Both the position numbers and the translations under genes were made by a program. Shown piece after piece: positions 36,401 to 46,041 of a stretch of 64,000 bases of DNA. Numbering within the stretch: the stretch's first letter is position 1; each line of letters opens with the position of its first letter. The DNA lies in contig CAVXRS010000008.1 of the NCBI GenBank assembly GCA_963764215.1, positions 186,001-250,000 of the forward strand. Direction: 5' to 3'. This DNA comes from JAFDWI01 sp963764215 (GTDB lineage Bacteria; Actinomycetota; Acidimicrobiia; Acidimicrobiales; Iamiaceae). The notes beneath the pieces are model-generated. The model did not search any database. It saw nothing but the letters and a program-made list of their open reading frames with translations, and was not told the origin of the DNA.

Positions 36401-37738
36401 TCAACCCACCGAGCGGAACAGGGTGATCTTGTCCTCGCCGACTTCGGCGCGGAAGGCCGGGTCGTCGATCCCGAGGCCCTCCTCGGGTGCCAGGCACAGG
36501 ATGCCGACCTTGCCCTCGGTCTCGTTGCGGTGCACGGCGAGCGTCGCGTCGCCGACGTCTTCGAGCGGGTACACCCGGCTGAGCAGGGGCTGGATCTTGC
36601 CTTCGCACAGCAGCTGGTTGGCGGCCCAGGCTTCTTTGTAGTTGGCGAAGTGTGACGAGATGATGCTCTTGAGCTTCATCCACAGGTGGCGGTTGTCGTA
36701 TTCGATCATGTACCCCGAGGTGGCCGCGCAGGTGAGGATCTTGCCGCCCCGTGCGGTGACGAACACCGAGGCGCCGAAGGTCTGGCGTCCCGGGTGTTCG
36801 AAGACCATGTCGACGTCCCGGCCGATCAGGCCGCGGATGTCCTTGCCGAGCCGCCGCCATTCGGACTCGTCCTGGTGGAACTCGTCCTTCCAGAACTTGT
36901 ACCCGGCTTCTTTGCGGTCGATGACATGTTCGCAACCCATCTTGTGGAGCAGTTCGGCCCGCTGTGGCGAGGACACCACGCCGACGGGGATGCCGCCGCC
37001 GTTGAGCACGTACTGCACGGCGTAGCCGCCGATGCCGCCGGTGGCGCCCCAGATCAACACCGCCTGGTCCTGTTTGAGGTCACCGGCGTGCTTGGACACG
37101 ATCATGCGGTAACTGGTGGAGTTGCACAACGCGTTGCAGGCCGCTTCCTCCCAGGTCAGATGCCGCGGCTTGGGCATGAGCTGGTTGGCTTTCACCAACG
37201 CCAGGTCGGCGAGCCCGCCGTAGTTCGTCTCGAAGCCCCAGATCCGCTGGTTGTCGCCCAGCATCGAATCGTCGTGTGAGGTGGGGGACTGGTCGTCGAC
37301 GCTGTTGCAGTGGATCGTGACCCGGTCGCCGGGCTTCCACTTGCGCACCGCCGAGCCGACGCGCACAACCACTCCCGAGGCGTCCGAGCCCAGGGCGTGG
37401 AAGTCCTGTTTGTGGCGCGCCGACCAGGCGCTCTCCCGACCCATGCGGTCGAGGAACCCGAAGGTGGGCAGCGGCTCGAAGATCGAGGTCCACACCGTGT
37501 TGAAGTTGATCGCCGAGGCCATCACCGCCACGTAGGCCTCGTCGGGTGCGAGCTCCGGGGTGGGAACCTCGCTCACGTGCAGTGACTTGCGGGGGTCCTT
37601 GTCGGCCGAGTCGACGCCTTCGAACATGTCGGTCTCGCTGCGCAGGATGTGCGCGGCCCGGTACGACTCGGGAATTTCGATGTTGGCAAGGTCATCACCG
37701 GATGCACCGGCCTGGATGGCTTCGAGGAATGCTTGCAT
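36401..37738 (-). CDS. ccr: Crotonyl-CoA carboxylase/reductase
   Basis: This NADPH-dependent reductive carboxylase converts crotonyl-CoA and CO2 to ethylmalonyl-CoA. The 445-residue medium-chain reductase fold shows SAINFNTVWTSIFEPLPTF, LGSDASGVVVRVGSAV, the nucleotide site VLIWGATGGIGGYAVQ, and MVFEHPGRQTFGAS, typical of the family. ATG 37738 is chosen over an upstream TTG. With the epimerase gene downstream it marks an ethylmalonyl-CoA route for acetyl-CoA assimilation or for making extender units. Confidence 0.93.
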   Translation of the reverse strand: MQAFLEAIQAGASGDDLANIEIPESYRAAHILRSETDMFEGVDSADKDPRKSLHVSEVPTPELAPDEAYVAVMASAINFNTVWTSIFEPLPTFGFLDRMGRESAWSARHKQDFHALGSDASGVVVRVGSAVRKWKPGDRVTIHCNSVDDQSPTSHDDSMLGDNQRIWGFETNYGGLADLALVKANQLMPKPRHLTWEEAACNALCNSTSYRMIVSKHAGDLKQDQAVLIWGATGGIGGYAVQYVLNGGGIPVGVVSSPQRAELLHKMGCEHVIDRKEAGYKFWKDEFHQDESEWRRLGKDIRGLIGRDVDMVFEHPGRQTFGASVFVTARGGKILTCAATSGYMIEYDNRHLWMKLKSIISSHFANYKEAWAANQLLCEGKIQPLLSRVYPLEDVGDATLAVHRNETEGKVGILCLAPEEGLGIDDPAFRAEVGEDKITLFRSVG

Positions 37739-37871
37739 GGGGCGCAACCTTACCGGCCGGACCGGGCCCGGTTCCCACGGCGAACCTCACGGATTTCCGA
37801 CGCTCCGTCCGATCGACCCTGGTGCCTGGCGCACCGAAACTTCCGAGAGATTCGTCCGGCTGGTCGGGCCG

Positions 37872-37901
37872 GTGACAAGCCCGTCTGCGGTGATGTAGGG
37901 T
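37872..37901 (+). promoter_or_regulatory. Candidate promoter of the pentapeptide lipoprotein gene
   Basis: GTGACA at 37872-37877 and TAGGGT at 37896-37901 are spaced by 18 bp in the 226-bp gap between divergent ccr and the pentapeptide gene. A start near 37908 would leave a leader of about 57 nt. The -10 match is moderate. Confidence 0.3.
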
Positions 37902-37964
37902 CCTGAGCGGAAATCGTTGTCCCGGGTTCGGAAGGGCTTGGTCGGGCCGGAGAGGGGAACCGAC

Positions 37965-40900
37965 ATGGGAATCCGACGTCTGTCACTGGTCGGGGCGTTC
38001 GTCGCGGTGTGTCTCGCGGGGGCCCTGCTCTCCGGATGTGACACGCCTGCCGCAGTGCTGTCAGGTCATCTCACCGTCGCTTCCAGCGGGAAGGCGGCAG
38101 CGGGAGTCCCCGTGACCGCGTACTCGGATACGTCGCAATCGGTCGTCGCCACGACCTCGACGGACGCGCAGGGCGCCTATTCGTTCACCACTGCCGACCT
38201 CGCCGACGGCGCCTACCGCATCCGCTTCGCCACGGACGACTGGTGGAACGGGGCGACCACCTGGGCGACCGCGACGTCGGCCACGGTCGGCGCGTCGACA
38301 CCGGTCACGATCGACGAAGCGGTGGCTTCCGGCTCGATCAGCGGCACGGTCCAAGGCCCCTCCGGCCCTCTCGGCGGCGCAAAGGTCACGGCGGTCAACA
38401 GCGCGTCCGGCAGGCCGGCGATGGCCACGACATCGGCGACCGACGGCACCTACACGTTCGCGGATCTGCCGGTCGGGACCTACCACGTGCTCTTCGCAGA
38501 GGCCGGCTACACGACCCGGTACTCGAATTCTGCGGTGCACGAGGCCGATGCCCCGGTCGTTGCCGTCGCCTCCGATTCGACGGCCAGCGGTGTCGACACC
38601 ACGCTCGCGGTGGAATCGACCATCGCCGGCCACGTGAATGGTGACGGACCGATCAGTGGAGCCATGGTGATGGCGGTCGACCCGACCGACGGCCGCACGC
38701 TGTCTGTGACAACGACCGCGTCCGATGGGACGTACACACTGCGGGGACTGAACCCGATCCCCACGGTGGTCGAGGTGGTCAAGTCGGGTTTCATCACGCA
38801 GATCTGGGGCTCACCCGACGGTCAGATCGCCACCGGCACCCCGGTGACTCCGGCGGCCGAAGACGTTGAACCTTACGCGACGTTCTGGATGGTCGGCTCG
38901 GACTGCACTCCGGCGAAGATCTCGAGCGGCGACCTGTCCTCGGCGAACCTCGTCAACTGCGACATGTCCAACGCCGACCTCACCGGCGCGAACCTTTCCG
39001 GCGCGGACCTCACGGGTGCCACGTTGTCGGGCGTGAGCTCAGGCGGGATCACGGGCACTCCTGTGGCGCTGCCATCCTATTGGAACCTCGTCGACGGTTA
39101 TCTGATCGGTGACGGCGCCAACCTGTCCGGAGCCGACCTCGCCGGAGCCAACCTTTCGAGTACCCATCCCAGTGATGCGGATCTCACCAACGCAGATCTC
39201 TCGGGCGCGAACCTTTATCGAGCCAATTTCCACGGCTCTGATCTCGCCGGTGCAAATCTGCAAGGGTCCCAGCTCGCTTATGCTTTCTTGTCCTTCGCCT
39301 CCTCGGGGGGCGTGACCGGAACTCCGGCCTCGCTGCCGGCGAACTGGCAGGTGGTACGTGGCTACCTCGTCGGACCCTATGCAGATCTGGACAACGCGGA
39401 TCTTTTCGGGGCGAATCTCGCGAATCTCGACCTGGCCGATGCCGAGATGGTCGGGGCGACGCTCACCAATGCGAAACTCGCCGGCACCGACCTCACCGGC
39501 GTCGATCTCCAAGGCGTCGATCTCGGGGGAGCGAACCTCTATCATGCGACGCTCACCCGCGTTGGTTCGGGCGGGATCACCGGCACCCCTGGCACGTTGT
39601 CGTCCCCTTGGAAGCTCATCGGCGGCTACCTCATCGGTCCGAGCGCCTACCTGGTCCGAGACGATCTGAGCGGACTCGATCTCTCCGGCACGGACCTTGA
39701 CGGGGCGCACTTGAACGACGCCAACCTGACGAACGCGAACTTGACCGGCGCAAACCTCACTGCGGTGGATCTCACCGCCCTCTTCCCAGGCGAAGCAGGC
39801 CAAGCGAAACTCGTCGACACGAACTTGACGAATGCGAACCTGAGCGACGCACAACTCAATGGGTCGGACATCACCGGCGCGGACTTCACCGGGGCGACGC
39901 TCACGGGGCTGCGCTCCGGGGTGATCTCCGGTGCTCCTGCGGCGCTACCGGCTGACTGGGCAGTGATCGCCGGGCACCTCGTCGGCCCCAAGGCGGACTT
40001 GACCTATGGATACCTTGTCGGCGGCGACTTCACCGGCGCCAACCTGACCGGCGCCAACCTGACCGACGCGTACCTCTCCGGGACCAACCTCACCGGCGTG
40101 AATCTCTCTGCCGCCACGCTCACCGGCGTGTCATCGGGAAACATCTCCGGCACACCGAGTGCGCTCCCCGCCGGCTGGGTGCTCGCCAACGGTTATCTGG
40201 TGGGTCCCGGCGTGAACCTCACCGACGTCGACCTCTCCGGAACCAATCTCACCAATGCGGATCTGACCGGCGCCAATGTCACCGGCACCGACTTCACCGG
40301 TGCAACCCTCGATGGCGTCAAGGCCATTGACATCACCGGCACCCCGACTGCTCTGCCCGCCGGCTGGAAATTGATCAACGGCTCCCTCGTCGGCCGCGGT
40401 GTCGACCTCAGTGGAAGTTCGGTCCTTGAGCGCGCAGACGTTTCCAACGTGGACCTGTCGGGAGCGAACCTCTCGGGTGCGAATCTCAGTTGGGCGAACT
40501 TCTCCAATTCAGATCTGACTGGGGTGGACTTGCACGGTGCGCAACTCCAGGGTGCCAATTTCTCGGGCGCCGATCTCTCTCAGGCATCACTGACAGGCGT
40601 GAAGTCCGGTGGAATCACCGGCACCCCGACTGCTCTGCCCAAAAACTGGGTGCTCGTCGGTGGCTACCTCATCGGTCCGGGCGCCGATCTCACCGGAGCA
40701 AAGCTGACTGGCCTGAACCTGGCCGGTGCAGACTTCACCGGAGCCACGATCACCGGTGTGATCTCGGGTGGTATAGCCGGCGTTCCGACCGGACTGCCAA
40801 CCGACTGGACCCTCATCGGCGGTTATCTCATCGGCCCTGGCGCCAACCTCGAAGGTGCCGACCTCACCGGCATCGACCTTTCCGGTATCGACCTGACGGT

Positions 40901-42872
40901 CGTGAAGTCCGGTGGAATCACCGGCGTTCCGACCGGACTGCCAACCAACTGGACTCTCACCGGTGGTTATCTCGTCGGCCCTGGCGCCAACCTCAAGGGG
41001 GCCAAGCTCAACAACGTTGACCTCTCGGGGCGGGACCTGACCGGTGTCAATCTGGGGGGTGCCCAACTTCAGGGGGCGAACTTCCATGGTGCCAATCTCA
41101 CCGGGGCCGCTCTCGCCACTGCTGACCTCGAGTACGCGAACCTGACGAACACGAACTTCACCAACGCGGACCTGACCAGCATCGATGCACAATACGCGGA
41201 CTTCCAGGGCGCCAACGTCGCCGGTGCCAACCTTGCGTTTCCGTTCTGGCACGTACGCTCAGGGGGGATCACCGGAGTCCCCGCCGGCCCGAATGGGGTA
41301 CTGCTCGTCAAGGGCTACCTTGTCGGACAGGAGGCAGACCTGACCGGCGCCGACCTCTCGGGTACAGACCTGTCTGGCGATTACCTGCTCGACGCGAACT
41401 TCACCAACGCCAACCTCACGGGCACGGACCTCGACGGAACCTACCTCGACGGCGCCAAGTTCTCCGGTGCGATCTCGGGTGGAATCACTGGCACGCCAAC
41501 CGCGCTCCCCACGGGTTGGCAACTCGCCAGCGGCTACCTCATCGGGCCCGGTGCCAACCTGACCGGCGCCGACCTCTCGGGTGTTTCGATGAACGTGACC
41601 GACCTGACCGGCGCCACGCTCACGAACACCAACTTGTCCGGCGTCGACCTCGCAAATGTCACCCTCACTGGAGTGATCTCGGGTGGAATCACTGGCACGC
41701 CAACCGCGCTCCCCACGGGTTGGCAACTCGCCGGCGGTTACCTCATCGGTCCGGGCGCCGATTTCACCAATGCAGACCTCTCCGGTGTCGACTTCACTGG
41801 TGTCGACCTCGCCGGTGCCGTCTTCGCGGGGACGAACCTTGCCGGGGCCCATCTTGATCATGCCAATCTCTCCGGTGCAGGACTGCGCAACGTCACGCTC
41901 ACCGGAGCCACCCTCACGAACGCCGACTTGACTGATGCCATCCTGATGGACAGTGATCTGTCAGGTGCCGACCTCACCGCGGCCGATCTCACTGGAGCGG
42001 CGGTCTACCGAGTCAATGTGTCGTCGTCGGATCTTTCCGGCGCCACGCTCACGGGAGTTGAATCCAGTGGAATCAACGGCATTCCGGCCGCATTGCCAAC
42101 CAACTGGCAATTGACCAAGGGTTACCTCATCGGCCCCGGCGCCGACGTGAGTAATGCCGATCTCACCGGCGCGGATCTCACCAACGCTGATCTCACCGGC
42201 GCGGATCTCACCGGCGCGGATCTCACCGGCGCGACGCTCACCGGCGCGACGCTCACCGGAGTCAAATCCATCGCAATCACGGGCACTCCGACTGCGCTGC
42301 CGACCAATTGGCGCCTCACTGGTGGTTTCCTCATCGGCCCTGGTGCCAATCTGGCGGGACAGACGCTTTCCAATCTCGACCTGTCCGGGGCAGATCTCGC
42401 CGGTGCCAACCTCGACAACGTGGCTTCCAAGGGAATCACGGGCACTCCGATTGCGCTGCCGACCAATTGGCGCCTCACTGGTGGTTTCCTCATCGGCCCT
42501 GGTGCCAATCTGGCGGGACAGACGCTTTCCAATCTCGACCTGTCCGGGGCAGATCTCGCTGGTGCCAACCTCTCGAACGCCTATGCATGGGGAGTCAACC
42601 TGTCCAATGCAAACCTCACCGACACCAATCTGGTGAACGCGATCCTGGACTGGGCCGACCTCACCGGTGCGACGCTCACCCGTACAAACCTCGATTACAC
42701 GTTCCTCGACAACGCCAACCTGACGTCCGCGTCGATCACCAACGCAAACATCGACGGTGCCTCCTTCCAGAAGACCATTCTCACCGGCATCGCCTCGAGC
42801 GGTCTCACCGGCACCCCACAGTGGCTGCCCACTGGCTGGTCGATCGTGAACGGTCAGTTCGTCCAGAACTGA
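37965..42872 (+). CDS. Giant pentapeptide-repeat lipoprotein with recurrent 35-residue linker modules
   Basis: The 1635-residue protein has a lipoprotein signal (GALLSGC), so it is surface-anchored. Residues about 27-310 hold three carboxypeptidase-regulatory/SpaA-like beta domains (for example TTSATDGTYTFADLPVGTYH). From about residue 318 to the end are pentapeptide repeats of the A(D/N)L-type (NLTGADLSG), which form right-handed square beta-helices. They are broken 16 times by a conserved linker of the form SGGITGTPTALP-x-x-W-x-L-x-x-GYLIGPGANL. The ATG follows AGAGGGG. Function is unknown; a long rigid surface fibre is inferred. It lies directly upstream of the Rhs module array. Confidence 0.85.
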   Translation: MGIRRLSLVGAFVAVCLAGALLSGCDTPAAVLSGHLTVASSGKAAAGVPVTAYSDTSQSVVATTSTDAQGAYSFTTADLADGAYRIRFATDDWWNGATTWATATSATVGASTPVTIDEAVASGSISGTVQGPSGPLGGAKVTAVNSASGRPAMATTSATDGTYTFADLPVGTYHVLFAEAGYTTRYSNSAVHEADAPVVAVASDSTASGVDTTLAVESTIAGHVNGDGPISGAMVMAVDPTDGRTLSVTTTASDGTYTLRGLNPIPTVVEVVKSGFITQIWGSPDGQIATGTPVTPAAEDVEPYATFWMVGSDCTPAKISSGDLSSANLVNCDMSNADLTGANLSGADLTGATLSGVSSGGITGTPVALPSYWNLVDGYLIGDGANLSGADLAGANLSSTHPSDADLTNADLSGANLYRANFHGSDLAGANLQGSQLAYAFLSFASSGGVTGTPASLPANWQVVRGYLVGPYADLDNADLFGANLANLDLADAEMVGATLTNAKLAGTDLTGVDLQGVDLGGANLYHATLTRVGSGGITGTPGTLSSPWKLIGGYLIGPSAYLVRDDLSGLDLSGTDLDGAHLNDANLTNANLTGANLTAVDLTALFPGEAGQAKLVDTNLTNANLSDAQLNGSDITGADFTGATLTGLRSGVISGAPAALPADWAVIAGHLVGPKADLTYGYLVGGDFTGANLTGANLTDAYLSGTNLTGVNLSAATLTGVSSGNISGTPSALPAGWVLANGYLVGPGVNLTDVDLSGTNLTNADLTGANVTGTDFTGATLDGVKAIDITGTPTALPAGWKLINGSLVGRGVDLSGSSVLERADVSNVDLSGANLSGANLSWANFSNSDLTGVDLHGAQLQGANFSGADLSQASLTGVKSGGITGTPTALPKNWVLVGGYLIGPGADLTGAKLTGLNLAGADFTGATITGVISGGIAGVPTGLPTDWTLIGGYLIGPGANLEGADLTGIDLSGIDLTVVKSGGITGVPTGLPTNWTLTGGYLVGPGANLKGAKLNNVDLSGRDLTGVNLGGAQLQGANFHGANLTGAALATADLEYANLTNTNFTNADLTSIDAQYADFQGANVAGANLAFPFWHVRSGGITGVPAGPNGVLLVKGYLVGQEADLTGADLSGTDLSGDYLLDANFTNANLTGTDLDGTYLDGAKFSGAISGGITGTPTALPTGWQLASGYLIGPGANLTGADLSGVSMNVTDLTGATLTNTNLSGVDLANVTLTGVISGGITGTPTALPTGWQLAGGYLIGPGADFTNADLSGVDFTGVDLAGAVFAGTNLAGAHLDHANLSGAGLRNVTLTGATLTNADLTDAILMDSDLSGADLTAADLTGAAVYRVNVSSSDLSGATLTGVESSGINGIPAALPTNWQLTKGYLIGPGADVSNADLTGADLTNADLTGADLTGADLTGATLTGATLTGVKSIAITGTPTALPTNWRLTGGFLIGPGANLAGQTLSNLDLSGADLAGANLDNVASKGITGTPIALPTNWRLTGGFLIGPGANLAGQTLSNLDLSGADLAGANLSNAYAWGVNLSNANLTDTNLVNAILDWADLTGATLTRTNLDYTFLDNANLTSASITNANIDGASFQKTILTGIASSGLTGTPQWLPTGWSIVNGQFVQN
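42276..42572 (+). repeat. Recent 159-bp-period duplication inside the pentapeptide gene
   Basis: Bases 42276-42413 recur at 42435-42572 with about two differences. Each encodes ITGTPTALPTNWRLTGGFLI or a near copy, plus the pentapeptides that follow. The period of 159 bp is 53 codons, so the frame is kept. The other linkers are far more diverged at DNA level, so this copy is young. Confidence 0.85.
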
Positions 42873-42911
42873 GGGATCAGCACGTCCGACGCGTCAGAGC
42901 CCCGATCTGAG

Positions 42912-44204
42912 GTGCCGAGCGATTCCGTGAGCGCGGGACCGCCCCCAGCGAACGCAGAGAACCACTCGTACAACACAATCGGGGATCTGACCACGATGGG
43001 TGACACGGCTCAGGCGTTCAACGTGGATGGGACGATGTGTTGGTCTGCGCCGGTCGCCGCTGCGGGTAGCGGCCGGGACTGTGCCAGCGCGCCGTCGGGG
43101 GCGACGGGCTTCTCGTACAACGCGAATGGGCAGCGCTCCGCGGCGGGGTCGAAGGGATACAGTTGGAATGTGGCCGGCGAGCTTGCGACGTCGAACACAC
43201 CGAGCGGGTCCTACCGGTATGATCCGGAGGGTTTGCGGGTCGGGATGATTCTGGGCACGGGGTGGCGGCGTTATTCCTGGGATGACACGTCTGGGGCGGG
43301 TGAGTTGATCAGCGACAACCGTGCGGGTGGGGAGACGTTCTCTTACGTGTACGGTCCTGATGGGATGCCCTGTGAACAACTCGACACCAACGGTGGCACG
43401 ACCACGGTGGCGTGGTTGCATCGGGACGCGACCGGTTCGGTGCGACTGTCCACGGACAGTGCCGGGAACCAGACCTCGACCCAGTCGTATGATCCGTGGG
43501 GCAACGTGACCGCGACGACCGGCACACCCGCACAGCTCGGGTACGACTCCGAACCGGTCGACCCGACCGGGCTGATCTACCTCCAAGCCCGCTACTACGA
43601 CCCGACAACCGGACAATTCCTCACCCGGGACCCCGCTTTCACCGCCACCCTGTCCGCCTACGGCTACACCGGCAACGACCCGGTCAACGGCTCCGACCCC
43701 ACCGGGCTGATCTGCGGTAAGACGTTTGGGAGTGGCACGTACAATCCGGCCTGTCTCACCTACAAGTGTTACCTGCAGAACTGCACCGGCAGCGAATCCC
43801 CAGCACACTTCCCCGCCGCCAAGTGCCCGCACGCCAACGAAAAGCTCCCCGGGGCAGGGAAGACCTCATACTTCCCGTGTCCGGCTTCTTCCCATCACCT
43901 TCGCACCAAGGGGGAGCAACGCACCCGGCCGCCGAGCCAAGAGGAATACCTCTCCTCGCAGAACAATCCCAACTCACCTGAATACGAGCGTGGGAATGGA
44001 CCCGGCGTGAGCGGCGGCGCCTACGGAGAAGCGCCCGTGCTCGTGCAGATCGGACATTGCGTGGCTGGAGGTGGTCTTGGTGCACTCAGCGGTGCGATTA
44101 CATTTGGGCGGCCCCTCGCCGCCGCGATCCTCGGCTGCCTAGGACATGCCTTCTTCACTGACATAGGTGGAGGGGCTCAAGGTAGCCGTGATGACGTCGG
44201 GTGA
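42912..44204 (+). CDS. Orphan Rhs C-terminal module 1 (RHS core plus tip A1)
   Basis: The 430-residue frame begins inside YD repeats (GDLTTMGDTAQAF) and holds the RHS-associated core: YDPWGNVTATTG, LIYLQARYYDPTTGQFLTRD and DPVNGSDPTGL. The variable tip after DPTGL (about 170 residues) starts ICGKTFGSGTYNPACLT, is Cys-rich, and ends in a Gly-rich hydrophobic stretch (VAGGGLGALSGAITFG). There is no signal peptide and no N-terminal Rhs shell. The GTG start 40 bp after the pentapeptide gene is weak. In Rhs polymorphic toxins the tip is the effector. The hydrophobic end could suggest membrane action, but no known toxin motif is seen. It overlaps the next gene. Confidence 0.75.
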   Translation: MPSDSVSAGPPPANAENHSYNTIGDLTTMGDTAQAFNVDGTMCWSAPVAAAGSGRDCASAPSGATGFSYNANGQRSAAGSKGYSWNVAGELATSNTPSGSYRYDPEGLRVGMILGTGWRRYSWDDTSGAGELISDNRAGGETFSYVYGPDGMPCEQLDTNGGTTTVAWLHRDATGSVRLSTDSAGNQTSTQSYDPWGNVTATTGTPAQLGYDSEPVDPTGLIYLQARYYDPTTGQFLTRDPAFTATLSAYGYTGNDPVNGSDPTGLICGKTFGSGTYNPACLTYKCYLQNCTGSESPAHFPAAKCPHANEKLPGAGKTSYFPCPASSHHLRTKGEQRTRPPSQEEYLSSQNNPNSPEYERGNGPGVSGGAYGEAPVLVQIGHCVAGGGLGALSGAITFGRPLAAAILGCLGHAFFTDIGGGAQGSRDDVG

Positions 44205-44526
44205 GCCAAACGTGAACCGTGGCGGGGAGCGAAAGCTGGCCGAGATTGGCTCGTGGACGATTCTTTTGAATCGCGACGACGGATGGGCGGGATGGATCGG
44301 GGTTATCTCACTCGCTTTAATCGCGACGGCATTGGAGTATATCGTGCGCCGCCGTACGGGGATCGGTGGGCTTTGGGCTGCGATAATCGGATGGGGATTA
44401 TCCGGCCTGATCGTCTCACTGGTGTTTCATTACGCGCTCGGCACACCATTCGTATCAATCAGAGCGCGCCGACATGGACAGCCCGGGCGATCCAAAGGAT
44501 CGCAAGGCGATCCTCGACAAAAGTAA
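44191..44526 (+). CDS. Small two-helix membrane protein, candidate immunity to tip A1
   Basis: The 111-residue protein overlaps the end of module 1 by 14 nt; a GTG at 44167 is an alternative start. Two helices are clear: GWIGVISLALIATALEYIV and LWAAIIGWGLSGLIVSLVF, with basic ends. Position and overlap are those of an immunity gene next to its toxin tip. A membrane immunity protein would suit the hydrophobic tip of module 1. I recognise no family. Confidence 0.5.
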   Translation: MTSGEPNVNRGGERKLAEIGSWTILLNRDDGWAGWIGVISLALIATALEYIVRRRTGIGGLWAAIIGWGLSGLIVSLVFHYALGTPFVSIRARRHGQPGRSKGSQGDPRQK

Positions 44527-44547
44527 CCGACCGAACATCGATGTGGG

Positions 44548-45949
44548 CCAACTCGCCGGTGACGGGTCATGACCTGGTGGGGCGGATGGTTTCGCGGACG
44601 GCGGGTAAGGCCGCGTCGGTGGCGAGGGACTCGACTTCGTAAGTATACTGCCGACCGTTCGGACACGGGTACGAGTCCGGGTGTGTCCTATTCCTACGAT
44701 GCGGACGGGCAGGTCACGTCGGCGGACACGCCGAATTCGCCGAATGCGATACCGGTGCCGGTGACGCGTAGTTATGATTCATTGGGAAATCTGACCATGT
44801 TGGGTGACACGGCGCAGGCGTTCAGTGCGGATGGGTCGTTGTGTTGGTCTGCGACGGTGTCGGTGGCGGGTAGCGGCCGGGACTGTGCCAGCGCGCCGTC
44901 GGGGGCGACGAGTTTCTTGTACAACGCGAATGGGCAGCGCACTTCCGCGGGGTCGAAGGGCTACGCGTGGAACGCTGCCGGGGAGCTGGCGACGGCGGGC
45001 TCGTCGAGTATGACGTTGCGGTGTGACCCTGAGGGTTTGCGGGTTGGGATGATCACCGGCACGGGGTGGCGGCGGTGTTCCTGGGATGACACGTCTGGGG
45101 TGGGTGAGTTGATGAGCGGTGACTGTGCGGGTGGGGAGATGTTCTTCTTCGTGTACGGTCCTGATGGGATGCCCTGTGAGCAACTCGACTTCAACGGTGG
45201 CGCGACCACGGAGGTGTGGTTGCATCAGGACGCGACCGGTTCGGTGGGACTGTCGACGGACAGTGCCGGGAACCAGACCTGGACCCGGTCGTATGATCCG
45301 TGGGGAAACGTGACCGCGACGACCGGCAAACCCCCACAGCTGGGCTGCGACTCCGAACCGGTCGACCCGACCGGGCAGATCTACCTCCAAGCCCGCTACT
45401 ACGACCCGACCACCGGACAATTCCTCTCCAGCGACCCCGCCTTCACGGCTACCCTGTCCTCCTACGGCTACACCGACAACGACCCGCTCAACGGATCCGA
45501 CCCGACCGGGCTGTGCTGGCACAGCTGGCTTTGGGCTTGCCCCAATGCCGTAATGAAGTGTCTCCGAAAGGAGCAGTCCAAGCTTGAAGCCAACGAGGAC
45601 ACGCTTTTCCAACGGCAAGCGCAAATCCTCGACGAGGCCACAGGTACATTCAGGTCACTTTCTAATGTCGATTTGTGGGGTCAAGAGAGTCGGTGGCTCC
45701 AATGCGCGGAAGCTCGCGGCTGAAGTTAAAGATAATGCACCCGTGACGAGAGCGCTCAATTTGACGCTGCAAGCGGACAATGCAATTAGTACTGCAGAAG
45801 CCTGCCACCTAAACCACGCCACTGGGTGTGGAACTAATTTGATCAATACGCTCGCGGGAATAGTTGCAGATATTCCCGAACTCGGGTTGGGCCCTGGATG
45901 GCAGATGGGGTTTGAAACAATCAAGGATCTTGCCAATAGGTGCAAATAA
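44548..45949 (+). pseudogene. Orphan Rhs module 2 (RHS core plus tip B), frameshifted
   Basis: YD-repeat sequence starts near 44548 (DLVGRMVSRTAGKAASVARD) in one frame and shifts near 44641 to TSPGVSYSYDADGQVTSAD. The RHS core is intact up to DPLNGSDPTGL. Tip B starts CWHSWLWACPNAVMKCLRKE. One extra base near 45712 breaks the frame before KLAAEV; the tip continues to ANRCK at 45949. Comparison with module 5 shows the tip should continue past 45949 (KNTFNCVTAVLNRGGQ) if another indel is repaired. So it is not expressible as it stands, unless these are sequence errors. Confidence 0.75.
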
Positions 45950-46041
45950 CCCTTAACTGTGTCACGACAGTTTTGAATAGAGGAGGGCAAGCTGTGTATT
46001 CCCGTTCGGATGGCCTTTAGACGTTACTGAGGAATCTTTCA

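Noticed and set aside
44191..44526. Small protein after module 1 considered as just a read-on of Rhs sequence
   Set aside because: It has its own start overlapping the tip, two clear helices, and no YD-repeat similarity.
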